DNA from: a virus
IMG/VR virus record: IMGVR_UViG_3300005529_001093
Span: 1-32,533 of that record
Reading direction: 5' to 3' (one strand)
Length of the DNA stretch: 32,533 bases
The notes beneath the pieces were generated by a model. That model made no database searches. It saw only the letters and a program-made list of their open reading frames with translations, and was not told the origin of the DNA. How positions within the stretch are numbered: the stretch's first letter is position 1; every line of letters begins with the position of its first letter. Shown here one piece after another: positions 15,061 to 22,713 of this stretch. A program made the position numbers and the translations under genes.

Positions 15061-15718
15061 GGTTCACTTTCCCTGCGGTAGGCGCGCACGACGAGCGCCT
15101 CGATCTCGGGCAGCGCATCAATGAGGATTGGACTGAGGGCGCCCATCGCGTCCGCGAGGAGAAGGACGGCGGCGAAGTCGAGCCCGTAGACGCCGCCCAT
15201 GACGGCACGCACCTGACCGGCCGAGCGGCTGAAGACTTGCCAGGCCGCAATGCCGTCGTCGGTCTGAGGCGCGTGTTCTAGGTACGGGCAGGCCCCGCAG
15301 CTTTCCGGGCACGCGGCGCAGTAGGCTTCGCCCCCGCCGAAGTGCCAGTCGGCGAGAGCGAGAAGGCGTTTTTTTCATCGGCCCGGATCAAGGCTGGCGT
15401 GACATAGAGCCGGTCGATGGCGTCGAACGCCTGCCAGAGCTCAAGCAGTGCCTCGATGTTCTCCGGCGTCGGCGCGACCGCATCGCCATCGGCGTTGCCA
15501 ACGCCGCCCCACTCGAGGACTCCCCAGCGCGCGATGCTGCGCGTGAAGGCGGCGCTGCCCACAAAAATCGCTTCGCCGTCTGGTGTCTTCATCGCATCGG
15601 CGGCGGCTTGCCGTGCGGCGATGATCGCGGCGATGGTGATAGGGCGAACTTTGATCCGCACACCCGGGATGAGATCGAGCCAAAAGGGGTCGCGCTGCTG
15701 CGCGGCAAGCTTGAGCAT
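15057..15718 (-). CDS. Tail assembly chaperone GT fusion made by -1 frameshift (DUF1799-like C-terminal part)
   Basis: The product would be 220 aa: 117 codons of the upstream chaperone, a -1 slip at A AAA AAC (15368-15374), then 103 residues in the new frame ending at 15057. The second frame has a TGA immediately before the A run and no convincing start of its own, yet is clearly protein-coding: it reads ALADWHFGGGEAYCAACP, a CxxCx3CxxC cluster, then AAWQVFSRSAGQVRAVMGGVYGLDFAAVLLLADAMG, resembling DUF1799 proteins of phage chaperone pairs. The cysteine cluster may bind zinc (inference). As in lambda G/GT, this pair should coat the tape measure and recruit tail-tube subunits. Its stop overlaps the tape-measure TTG. 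Confidence 0.82.
15278..15718 (-). CDS. Tail assembly chaperone G-type (unshifted product)
   Basis: A 146-aa protein with its ATG at 15718, preceded by GAGGA 7 nt upstream; the longer open frame to 15946 overlaps the tail-tube gene and is not used. The body (WLDLIPGVRIKVRPIT, IIAARQAAADAM, ENIEALLELWQAFDAIDRLYVTPALI) is helical as in lambda gpG-like and HK97 gp13-like chaperones. At codon 117 it meets the slippery heptamer; ribosomes that do not slip add about 29 low-complexity residues and stop at 15278. It sits between tail tube and tape measure, the standard place for this pair. Confidence 0.85.
   Translation of the reverse strand: MLKLAAQQRDPFWLDLIPGVRIKVRPITIAAIIAARQAAADAMKTPDGEAIFVGSAAFTRSIARWGVLEWGGVGNADGDAVAPTPENIEALLELWQAFDAIDRLYVTPALIRADEKNAFSLSPTGTSAGAKPTAPRARKAAGPART
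15368..15374 (-). promoter_or_regulatory. -1 ribosomal frameshift site A AAA AAC
   Basis: Read on the minus strand, a G is followed by seven A and a C; the zero frame is GAA AAA AAC, so the heptamer A AAA AAC has the canonical X XXY YYZ phase. A -1 slip moves ribosomes into the DUF1799-like frame, which has no other good start. A GC-rich stretch follows that could fold as a stimulator, but I did not define a stem. Such sites are conserved in the tail-chaperone genes of tailed phages. Confidence 0.88.
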
Positions 15719-15762
15719 CGTGTTCCTCGTGATGTTGAAGGGCTTTCGCTCGAAGCGAGCGG

Positions 15763-17049
15763 TCAGTAGGCGGAAACGTCGTTCACCAGCGTCGCCGTGC
15801 AGGTCTTCGCTAGGGTGGGGTGTTCCGACGCCTGCCAGTCGAAGGTCGCCTGCACGCCAGCCGGCCCCGTGATTGGGAGCTTGGGCTTGGGTAGATAGAC
15901 GTTGTGCACGGTGAACCGGAGCAACTTTCCGGACGCAATCGACCACTCGAAGATCAGCTCGATCGGGGTTCCAGCTACCGCAAGATCGAGCAGCGTTGTA
16001 TCCGCGAAGCGAATACCGACTTGACCAGTGACAGCGAGCATCGCGGGGTCGGCCCCGGCGATTCGGCCGTCTGGTCGGATGACCTCGACCTTGTCGAGGC
16101 CGTTCGAATAGCTGAAATTCCCAGAGACGACATTTCCGAGCGGAACGCCGTCGCGGCGGATTTGCCCCGTGAACTGGGTGAAACGTTCGATCACCAGTTC
16201 CGTCGGCGAACCTGCGCCTGAGGAGCCGCTGCGCGTCTCGCCTTGTGCGACGACGCTGACGGTTCCGTTCAGCAGCCCGGAGCGTTGCAGCTGGATCGCC
16301 AGCTTGTCCGCCATCGCACCGAAATTCATGCCGTAGCTTGGCACGTCGGGCATGCCGACTTCGATCGAGGCGGACGGCAGTGTAAGCAGACCGGACGTGA
16401 AGGTGTGGTTGTACGGCCCGGAAGCCGAGCCCCCGGCGAGCGTGCTGCCAGAAGGCGTCGCCTTGGAGTCAGGAGATGTCGAGGCGGCCAACGCTACGCT
16501 GTTGCCGCCGGTGCCGACCGTGTCGGACACAATCAGGATCGAGTCGCCGGCGAGGTTGAGCGTGTAGGTCTGGGCAGAGAAGGCCGAAACGGCGCTCCCG
16601 TTCATGCCGATGACGGCGTTGGAGAGAGTCTCAAGCAGGCTTGCGCCGATTTTGCTCTGGTTGCCGGCGGGCGTGCCGGTCACGAACGTCCAGGCCTGCC
16701 CGCCGATCGAGATCGTGCTGTTGTTCGCCGGCTGTCCGCTGAAGGCGAAATTGCCCGTCGCAGCGATGCCCTGGGCCGATGTTGGCGCTCCTAGCAGGAG
16801 CTTCAACCAATAGCCGAAGGTCCTGAGATCGAGCGGCACTACCACGTCGCCATCGTTGTTGATGACATCGCGCGCGGGCTGTTGAGGATCGCGCCCGTAG
16901 CCGAGCAGATCGCTTTCGATCAGGTTCTGCTGTTCGCCAAGCGCCGCCGACACGAACGGCACCTGCTTGAAGCCGGAGCCGGGCGAAACGCCATAGGTGG
17001 ATTCGAACGCCAAAGCCATGACGGCGTTGGCGCCGCGCGCGCGGGCCAT
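15763..17049 (-). CDS. Major tail tube protein with inserted beta domain
   Basis: A 428-aa protein. The N-terminus (ALAFESTYGVSPGSGFKQVPF, then a WLKLLLGAPT segment near 81-90) and the part after residue 210 (YNHTFTSG, LPSASIEVG, YGMNFGAMADKL) read as one continuous tail-tube protein of the phage tail tube 2 type. Between them, about residues 94-209, lies a Ser/Thr/Gly-rich segment (ISIGGQAWTFVTGTPAGNQ...ILIVSDTVGTGGNSVAL) that looks like a separate beta-sandwich. The tube core should form the hexameric ring lumen; the insertion would sit on the outside. A strong AAGGAGG precedes ATG 17049, as expected for an abundant protein. Confidence 0.85.
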   Translation of the reverse strand: MARARGANAVMALAFESTYGVSPGSGFKQVPFVSAALGEQQNLIESDLLGYGRDPQQPARDVINNDGDVVVPLDLRTFGYWLKLLLGAPTSAQGIAATGNFAFSGQPANNSTISIGGQAWTFVTGTPAGNQSKIGASLLETLSNAVIGMNGSAVSAFSAQTYTLNLAGDSILIVSDTVGTGGNSVALAASTSPDSKATPSGSTLAGGSASGPYNHTFTSGLLTLPSASIEVGMPDVPSYGMNFGAMADKLAIQLQRSGLLNGTVSVVAQGETRSGSSGAGSPTELVIERFTQFTGQIRRDGVPLGNVVSGNFSYSNGLDKVEVIRPDGRIAGADPAMLAVTGQVGIRFADTTLLDLAVAGTPIELIFEWSIASGKLLRFTVHNVYLPKPKLPITGPAGVQATFDWQASEHPTLAKTCTATLVNDVSAY

Positions 17050-17070
17050 GCGAGCCTCCTTGAAAGAATC

Positions 17071-17505
17071 TCAGGTGAGAGGATTAGAAATTGCGTAATT
17101 GGCGATGATCGCCGTGTCGGCCCATCGGCCGGAGATTGCGCCCGCTGTTTCCAGATCGTCCGATGTGGGCGCCTCCGGCTCGATGAAGTCGCAAAGGCCG
17201 CCGAGTGTTCGATCGGCGGCGACGGCCGCGCCAATCGCCGACAGCATTTGATCGAGCGCCTGCTCGCGGGTCAGCATGCCGGACGAGAATGCGGCGATTT
17301 CGACCGGCACGCGATGGGCGTAAACGTAGGTAAGCGGCGAGAGGAGAACTTCCGGCTCGCCCGGATCTCCATCGCGGATGATCACGAGGCCGCCTGGCGG
17401 AATTCGCTCCGGCTTGTCGAGGTTGCGCTTAACCTCGGCGGACGGCAGGGCGGTGGCGACAAGCGTCTTGATCGCGTCAAGCACCTGTTCGCGCCGACTC
17501 GTCAT
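17071..17505 (-). CDS. Tail terminator/tail completion protein
   Basis: A 144-aa protein with an N-terminal helix (REQVLDAIKTLVATAL), a strand pair (GGLVIIRDGDP), a YVYAHRVPVEIAAF strand and a C-terminal DTAIIANYAI strand. This alpha-beta order fits the tail terminator family (lambda gpU, HK97 gp9-like), which caps the finished tail tube and joins it to the head. Position between DUF6441 and the tail-tube gene agrees. Sequence identity within this family is low, so the call leans on fold pattern and gene order. Confidence 0.75.
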   Translation of the reverse strand: MTSRREQVLDAIKTLVATALPSAEVKRNLDKPERIPPGGLVIIRDGDPGEPEVLLSPLTYVYAHRVPVEIAAFSSGMLTREQALDQMLSAIGAAVAADRTLGGLCDFIEPEAPTSDDLETAGAISGRWADTAIIANYAISNPLT

Positions 17506-17508
17506 TGC

Positions 17509-18153
17509 CTATCTCCAATGCGTCGCTATGAGGCCGGACACGCGATCGGCCCAGCGGTTGCCTGCGCCCTCGACATCGAACCGCTTCCTTGGATTCACCA
17601 ACGGCACGAGCAAGAAGATCACGAGGAACTTCCTGCCCCCGGTTAGAGGCGCACTAATCGCTTTGAAAGACTTGCGCCGGCGCCATCGCGCCGGCTGCCT
17701 CGCGTAGGAGGCGTCGGTCACGAGAAGCGCGTACCCGGCGCGCGCGATGAAGCGCAGCTTGACGCCGGTTTCCGTCTCCCAGATCGCGGGCGTTAGTCGC
17801 CGGTTCTTGACCGTCGTGTGACGGACGCCGGCGTCCCTGGTTGGGATGGCGAGGTAGCGGCGGTTCCGCGCCACGATCGGAACGCCGCGCTCGAAGGCGT
17901 CGACGATATAGGGCGCTCGGGACCACACGTAGGCGGCCGAATTGATACTGGGGCGGGTCTCAGGAAAGCGCTTGCCTCGCCACGTTTTTGCCAAGCGCGC
18001 GCCGAGGCCCGCGCCCATGACTTGCTGCCGGAGTTCATCCTTCAAGCCGGCCTGGACATCGTCCATGGCCTCGGCGACCGCCTTCTCCGTGTCGTCATAG
18101 GCGGGCTTGAGGAGACCCTTAAGCTCCTCAGCCTTGAAGGTGAGCCGCATCAT
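17509..18153 (-). CDS. DUF6441 family protein (putative tail completion)
   Basis: A 214-aa protein of the DUF6441 type: helical N-terminus (AEAMDDVQAGLKDELRQQV), then GAGLGARLAKTWRGKRFP, VWSRAPYIVDAFERGVPIVAR and RRYLAIPT, which are the family signatures. These proteins sit between head-tail joining and tail-terminator genes and are comparable to minor tail protein Z-type completion proteins. The start is one of two consecutive ATG codons (18153, 18150), directly after the stop of the upstream gene. The C-terminus is basic and includes a hydrophobic FLVIFLLVPLV strand. Confidence 0.8.
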   Translation of the reverse strand: MMRLTFKAEELKGLLKPAYDDTEKAVAEAMDDVQAGLKDELRQQVMGAGLGARLAKTWRGKRFPETRPSINSAAYVWSRAPYIVDAFERGVPIVARNRRYLAIPTRDAGVRHTTVKNRRLTPAIWETETGVKLRFIARAGYALLVTDASYARQPARWRRRKSFKAISAPLTGGRKFLVIFLLVPLVNPRKRFDVEGAGNRWADRVSGLIATHWR

Positions 18154-18474
18154 CTAATTGGGCTCAGATGCTTCGCAGGTCCAAACAAGTCCTAGGCTGT
18201 CCCGCGTCGGCGTGCCGATGATGTCGAAGAGATCGCCGTCGATCTCAACCGTATCTCCCGCCGCCGGCACAGCGACTTCGGTCGAACGCACGTCGATGAG
18301 CACCGCGGACAGAACGGTTCGGCTATTCCCAAACCCAACAATCTCGTCCGGTGACTTCCGGACGATGCGGACAGCTATGCCGGCGCCGGCTCCGCCCGCG
18401 CGCCAGAGCGCGTCTGCCGCGACATTGGCGTCGCGAAAGATCGCGTCGATCGCCGCGCCGAAGGCCGCCTGCAT
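18154..18474 (-). CDS. Head-tail joining protein (gpFII-like)
   Basis: A 106-aa protein with an N-terminal helix (FGAAIDAIFRDANVAADALWR), then beta strands (GIAVRIVRKSPDE, SAVLIDVRSTEVAVP), GDTVEIDGDLFDIIG and a C-terminal SLGLVWTCE strand. Size, order of elements and position fit lambda gpFII-type head-tail attachment proteins. It follows the decoration gene by 5 nt, and its stop abuts the DUF6441 start with no gap. Confidence 0.78.
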   Translation of the reverse strand: MQAAFGAAIDAIFRDANVAADALWRAGGAGAGIAVRIVRKSPDEIVGFGNSRTVLSAVLIDVRSTEVAVPAAGDTVEIDGDLFDIIGTPTRDSLGLVWTCEASEPN

Positions 18475-18479
18475 CAGAG

Positions 18480-18830
18480 TTACGCTTCGTTGGCGCGCGC
18501 CACGCCGTTCAGTCGAACACGCCCGACAGTGCTGCCGGCGGCGTTATCGACGGCGATTGCAGCCGCACCGATCAACAGGTTGCCGGTGGCGACATTGGTG
18601 CAGCGTTTGTTGGTGTTGTCCCAGTAGGTCAACTGGCCCACGGTCCACGCTTGCGAGCCGATCTTGGTGAGATCGAATAGGCCGGTGGTCTTGAGCGCCA
18701 CATCGGCGCCGCTCAAGGCATCCGCTGTGCAGACGCCAAAGAGCTGCCCCACCTGTGCGCCCTGGCCGGAAGTCCGGTCGTAGGGCGCTGCGACAGTGAT
18801 GGTGTCGCCCGCCTGGACGAAATTCTTCAT
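18480..18830 (-). CDS. DUF2190 capsid decoration protein
   Basis: A 116-aa DUF2190 protein: it opens MKNFVQAGDTITVAAPYDRTSG, then GQLFGVCTADALSGADVAL, GLFDLTKIGSQAWTVG and a YWDNTNKRCTNV segment, all family hallmarks. DUF2190 proteins decorate or stabilise heads in lambda-like phages and stand next to the capsid gene. An AGGAG precedes ATG 18830. It is separated from the capsid gene by a strong hairpin (18851-18875), so its dose may be set by read-through. Confidence 0.9.
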   Translation of the reverse strand: MKNFVQAGDTITVAAPYDRTSGQGAQVGQLFGVCTADALSGADVALKTTGLFDLTKIGSQAWTVGQLTYWDNTNKRCTNVATGNLLIGAAAIAVDNAAGSTVGRVRLNGVARANEA

Positions 18831-18850
18831 AACTGGTCTCCTGAAATGGA

Positions 18851-18875
18851 AAGGGGCCGCACGGCGCGGCCCCTT
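18851..18875 (-). terminator. 10-bp hairpin between capsid and decoration genes
   Basis: AAGGGGCCGC (18851-18860) and GCGGCCCCTT (18866-18875) form a perfect 10-bp stem with a 5-nt loop. On the minus strand the stem is followed by TTTCCATTTC, a weak T-rich tail. This is terminator-like and could lower transcription past the capsid gene or protect its mRNA 3' end. Activity is inferred. Confidence 0.65.
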
Positions 18876-18905
18876 CGGGTTGTTCCTAGTTGCCGATGAT
18901 GATCA

Positions 18906-20951
18906 TCAAGCCGGGTTGGCGCCCGCGTTGTAGAAGACGCCGCGGAAGTCGAGCGCTTTGGCAGCGAAGTCGTGCCGCACTTTGATCTCGACGCCGTCCA
19001 CCTCGAAGCCCGCCCGCTGATCAATGAACGGTTCGGTCTGCCCTTCGAGGTGGGCGTATTCGACCGTGTCGACAAGGTTCGGATCGGCGGCGAGATACCA
19101 GGGCTGCGGACCGCCGGTCTTGAACAGGCGCGGCTCCTCGACGATTTGCAGCGATCCGGTAAAGGCATTCACGTCGGCGGCCTTCACCGGCGTGGTCGCG
19201 GCAATCATCTTGCGGGCTTCGATCGAGCGCTGACCGGGTGGGACGAGGATGTAGCGCGGCCGAGCGTCGATATACTGCTTGTCCGCCCCGGCGCCGTCGC
19301 CGAGATCCTTCTGCTGGGTCATCTTCTCCCAGGCCTCCGAAAGCGCCGTTTCTGCGATCACCGCAGCCGTGCCGATGTTGCCGTGGTTGGCATGGAAGAG
19401 GGCCACGGTGTCGGCGAGGACGGCGTTGGCGAGGAGCACGTTGTAGACGATGCCCGATTCCAGGTCGGCTGCCCGCTGCCCGGCGGTGCCGAGCGCGCGA
19501 TCGAAGGCCCGGAGGTCGTCGTTGATGATCGCCTGCCGCGTGAGTGCGACGATGCGGCCGTAGGTGGCGAGCTGATAGGACTCGCGGCCTTCGGCGATCG
19601 ATCCATAGCTGAACTCGGCGCCCTCCATCACCGCCTTGAGCGCAGGGAAGCTGCCAATCTGCGTCGGATACATCGGCTTGAAGTCGGTCGCCGTGGTGCC
19701 GCGCGCCCACTGCTGGAACGTCCGCGGCGTTCCCGCGTAAGCTTGGCGCAGGCGCTTGCCCGCGACCGCCGCCAGGATCAGCGGGAAATCAGAAGTCGAC
19801 TGCATTCCGACCGCGCGTGTCGCCTGATAGGCGATCTCGTTCGGCGTCAAACCGCGGGTCCGCACGCCGGCGGCCTCGAGACAATCCCTCGCCACATCGA
19901 TCAGTCGCATGCCGCGATATTCGCGGGCGCGGTCCGTCATGTGGAAGGACTGCGGCTGCGCCCGATGGAGCATCGCCTCGGCGATAGCCTCGCGGCGCGT
20001 CACGGTAGCGTCGAGGCCGCCCGCCGGCATGGAGATCTGCGAGTGGCCGGTGCCGCGCGCATCGCGCTCCGCCAGCTTGTCGAGAATGACTTTGCGCGCG
20101 TCAGGGACCGAGACGTTTCGCTTGACGAGATCGTCGGCGACTGCGCGGTCGAGTGTGAATCGATCGACCAGCCCGGTGATCGTAGTAATGCGCTCCTGCT
20201 CCTCTGCGCGGACCTGGTCGGCATTGACCACGGTCGTTGCCGGAGGCGAAGCCGCGCGGCTCGCGTCGGGAGCGGGATCGTGCGGGTCGGCGGCCGGCGT
20301 GTTGCCCGGCACGTCGTCGTGCTGCGACATGGCATGGTTCTCCTGGTTGTCGGGCTTCACCCGGTTGGTGATCTCGAAGGGAAATAGGCGGTCAGGCGGC
20401 TCCGACCTGACTTGGGCGCCTGGATCGGCGCCGATCGTTACGAAGCTGATTTCGTAGGGCGTCCAGCGCTCGACGAACCACTTCTCGACATCGCCGGCCT
20501 GCTCGGATTTCTCGATGCGAACCTTGTCGATCGCGTAGCCGACTGAGACGTTGCGGACGATCTTGTCGGCGACCAGCGCGAACATGCGATCCGCCGCCTC
20601 GTCGACACCGGCCTTGGGAAAGCGCACGCTTGCCTTGCCTTCGCCGCCGTCGATCGATGCGCGTTCGACCACCGCCACCTGCGACTGCGTCGACCAGACG
20701 TTGTGGCTGTCGAGAACCGCCGCCCCAGAATTCAGGCGGGATAGATCGACAGCCTTTTCCGACACGACGAGGATTTCGTCGTAGTTGAGAATCCGCCCGC
20801 TTTCCCAATCGTACTTGCGCCGACGAACTGCCGCTCCCGTCGTCCAGACGAGATCGATCGAGCGGGCCTCGGCATCGATGGAGGAAACCGGCGCAAGCCG
20901 GGTCTGCATCGGGAGCGCGTCGCGGCGCTCCCGAAGGGCTGGTTCAGGCAT
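18906..20951 (-). CDS. Prohead protease-major capsid protein fusion
   Basis: A 681-aa protein. Residues 1 to about 190 are an HK97/U35-type prohead protease: H83 in VLDSHNVW, S136 in VRNVSVGYA and a likely third residue E167 in WTPYEISFVTIG. A polar Asp/Pro/Ala-rich stretch and a helix (about 205-290) could act as scaffold. The rest is an HK97-fold capsid protein (TSDFPLILAAVAGKRL, FPALKAVMEGAEFSYGSIAEG, VALTRQAIINDD, RPRYILVPP). Protease-capsid fusions of this kind are known in phages. AGGAGG precedes ATG 20951. An in-frame ATG at 20330 with its own Shine-Dalgarno could yield a protease-free 474-aa form. The protease should remove the scaffold during maturation. Confidence 0.93.
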   Translation of the reverse strand: MPEPALRERRDALPMQTRLAPVSSIDAEARSIDLVWTTGAAVRRRKYDWESGRILNYDEILVVSEKAVDLSRLNSGAAVLDSHNVWSTQSQVAVVERASIDGGEGKASVRFPKAGVDEAADRMFALVADKIVRNVSVGYAIDKVRIEKSEQAGDVEKWFVERWTPYEISFVTIGADPGAQVRSEPPDRLFPFEITNRVKPDNQENHAMSQHDDVPGNTPAADPHDPAPDASRAASPPATTVVNADQVRAEEQERITTITGLVDRFTLDRAVADDLVKRNVSVPDARKVILDKLAERDARGTGHSQISMPAGGLDATVTRREAIAEAMLHRAQPQSFHMTDRAREYRGMRLIDVARDCLEAAGVRTRGLTPNEIAYQATRAVGMQSTSDFPLILAAVAGKRLRQAYAGTPRTFQQWARGTTATDFKPMYPTQIGSFPALKAVMEGAEFSYGSIAEGRESYQLATYGRIVALTRQAIINDDLRAFDRALGTAGQRAADLESGIVYNVLLANAVLADTVALFHANHGNIGTAAVIAETALSEAWEKMTQQKDLGDGAGADKQYIDARPRYILVPPGQRSIEARKMIAATTPVKAADVNAFTGSLQIVEEPRLFKTGGPQPWYLAADPNLVDTVEYAHLEGQTEPFIDQRAGFEVDGVEIKVRHDFAAKALDFRGVFYNAGANPA
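20328..20344 (-). promoter_or_regulatory. Internal in-frame start (AGGAG plus ATG) in the protease-capsid gene
   Basis: On the minus strand AGGAG (20344-20340) stands 9 nt before an in-frame ATG at 20330 (codon 208, reading MSQHDDVPGN). The site lies exactly between the protease domain and the scaffold-like region. Translation from here would give a 474-aa scaffold-capsid protein without protease, as lambda does with C and Nu3. This is inferred from sequence alone. Confidence 0.55.
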
Positions 20952-20965
20952 CGCGTGCCTCCTGA

Positions 20966-22507
20966 TCAGGATTTGTTGGCGGTGGGCTTGGGTTTCGCGG
21001 TGCTTTGGTCAGCTGCCTGTTCCTGCTGATAGAGGCCCTGCTGCGTCACCTTGCGCGGATCGCTGTCGAGAACGATGCCGAGCTCGTCCAGCTTGGCGTT
21101 CGTCGCGGCGATTTCGGCGAGAATGTCGTCGAGGTCTTCGCCCTGGCGGCCGATGACGCGGGGCAACGACGTGGCGCCCATGCGTAGCATCATGAGATCG
21201 GCGCGCGCGTCATCAAGCGGGTTGAGATACTCGAAGCGAGGCGGCGACCAGTTCACGGCGATCTTCGGCACCGGAACGAGACCGGCGACGTAGGCCGCCT
21301 CGATGAACCAGTCCCAGATCGGCTGGCAGAACATCGGAATGACGATTTGCCACTGGATCGCTTCGACGATCCTGCGGAACTCCACGATCCCGGCGCGGAT
21401 CGATGAGTAGTTCACCTGACTAAGATCGCCGGTGAGAAGCTCGTAGGGAAGCCGGAACCCCGCGGCGATGATGTGAAGCTGGGCGCGGAGCCACTCGCTC
21501 ACGCCGGCGGTCGCCGCTGGCTGGTTGAACTTGATGTCTTTGGCGCCGCGCGCGTAGGCGATTAGGCCAGGCTCAAACTGCTCGATGGTCTTGCCATCGG
21601 AATCGACCACCGACGGGGCCACGCCTTGATCGGCGTCGTCCCCGCCGGTCACGATGCCGACAAGGCAGGCCTCTGTCTTCTTGCGAACGAGTTCGGCATT
21701 GGTCCAATCGTCGAGATCGCGAAGCGCTCGCATGACCGGGGCGCCCCATGGCACACCCCGCTGCTGCACGCGGTCGCGTTTGAAGAGATGGACAACACCG
21801 TCAGCCGGAACGCGCACCGACGCGAAGCCGCGCGACAACGGAACCGCGATGTCGCCCGGATGATCCGGGAAGAGCCAATATCCGACACGACGGCCGAGCG
21901 GATCGTATTCGATCCCGCGGACGGTGCGGCTGCCGTCGGCGCGGCCGTCGATCTTTGATTCATCGAGATGATCGGCCTCGTTGATCTGGATTTGCAACGG
22001 AACGGGCAAGCCGTCGCTGGCACGGCGGATTCGGCGGCGTGCGAAGATATCGCCTGCTTCCACCATTCCCGACACCGCGAGTGTCGTGAGGCCATGAAAG
22101 TCGCTGCGGCCGTCTGCGTCGCAGACGCTCGACCAGCGCCCAAAGAGATCATCGATTGTCTTGTTGAGCGTTTCATCGCCGCTCGCCGCGCGGGGACAGA
22201 TTCCCGAGCCGACGATGTTGCTAACCCAGGCGCTGACTGCCTTGGCCGCGTGCGGATTGTTGCGCACGAGATCGCGCATACGATTGCGCAGAACCGCGCC
22301 TGCTGAAGCGATCTCCGCATCCGCCGAAGCACCCGCCGAGCGCCAGCCGTCGGTTCGCCGGCCGGCCGCGGCGCCGTCATAGGCGCGTTTCGTCAAGTCA
22401 TCGAAGGCCTGGCGCGCGATGAGCCGCTTGACTGCGGCGCGCGGGGCTATAACCGCCACCGCCCGGTCGATTAGGGACGGCGTGGGAAGGAGTTTTGTGC
22501 CGATCAT
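20966..22507 (-). CDS. Portal protein (lambda gpB-like, Phage_portal_2)
   Basis: A 513-aa protein matching lambda-family portals: ARGRDLVRNN-type segment (RNRMRDLVRNNPHAAKAV), WVSNIVGSGICP, EAGDIFARRRIR, VQQRGVPWGAPVMRALRDLDDW and AELVRKKTEACLVGIV, and the late QLHIIAAGFRLPYELLTGDLSQVNYSSIRAG motif. The portal ring is the DNA gate and the site for terminase docking and head-tail joining. ATG 22507 overlaps the gpW-like stop as ATGA. The C-terminal tail (from about 485) is Gln/Lys-rich and low in complexity. Confidence 0.95.
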   Translation of the reverse strand: MIGTKLLPTPSLIDRAVAVIAPRAAVKRLIARQAFDDLTKRAYDGAAAGRRTDGWRSAGASADAEIASAGAVLRNRMRDLVRNNPHAAKAVSAWVSNIVGSGICPRAASGDETLNKTIDDLFGRWSSVCDADGRSDFHGLTTLAVSGMVEAGDIFARRRIRRASDGLPVPLQIQINEADHLDESKIDGRADGSRTVRGIEYDPLGRRVGYWLFPDHPGDIAVPLSRGFASVRVPADGVVHLFKRDRVQQRGVPWGAPVMRALRDLDDWTNAELVRKKTEACLVGIVTGGDDADQGVAPSVVDSDGKTIEQFEPGLIAYARGAKDIKFNQPAATAGVSEWLRAQLHIIAAGFRLPYELLTGDLSQVNYSSIRAGIVEFRRIVEAIQWQIVIPMFCQPIWDWFIEAAYVAGLVPVPKIAVNWSPPRFEYLNPLDDARADLMMLRMGATSLPRVIGRQGEDLDDILAEIAATNAKLDELGIVLDSDPRKVTQQGLYQQEQAADQSTAKPKPTANKS

Positions 22508-22713
22508 CGATCGCCACGCCCGAATGTGGCGAAGCCCGCAACCGGCCGCGGGTTGCCTGCGGCCGAACTGATCGCGCCCTCGATCGTCTGAATGCGCTTC
22601 ATCAGGTCGTCGGCCGAGCCGTATTCGACGGTCTTGCCGTCGTAGGTCACGCGGAGTGTGCCGCTGGCATAGGCCGACTTCAGCGCGTCCAACTCGGCCT
22701 GCGACCAGCTCAT
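22504..22713 (-). CDS. Head-tail joining protein gpW-like
   Basis: A 69-aa protein with a helix (SQAELDALKSAYASG), a hairpin (LRVTYDGKTVEYGSADD) and a second helix (LMKRIQTIEGAISSA), the fold order of lambda gpW (68 aa). ATG 22713 is chosen because it overlaps the terminase stop as ATGA; the frame is open a little further to 22752. gpW stabilises packaged heads and prepares them for tail attachment. It sits between terminase and portal as in lambda. Confidence 0.9.
   Translation of the reverse strand: MSWSQAELDALKSAYASGTLRVTYDGKTVEYGSADDLMKRIQTIEGAISSAAGNPRPVAGFATFGRGDR

Noticed and set aside
15118-15378. Minus-strand frame with its own ATG in the chaperone overlap region
   Set aside because: Its product is Arg-rich and unlike any chaperone; the frame reached by the -1 slip contains the DUF1799-like sequence instead.
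18972-20387. Plus-strand open frame of 471 codons opposite the capsid gene
   Set aside because: Antisense to the conserved protease-capsid fusion; composition is typical of a GC-rich shadow frame.
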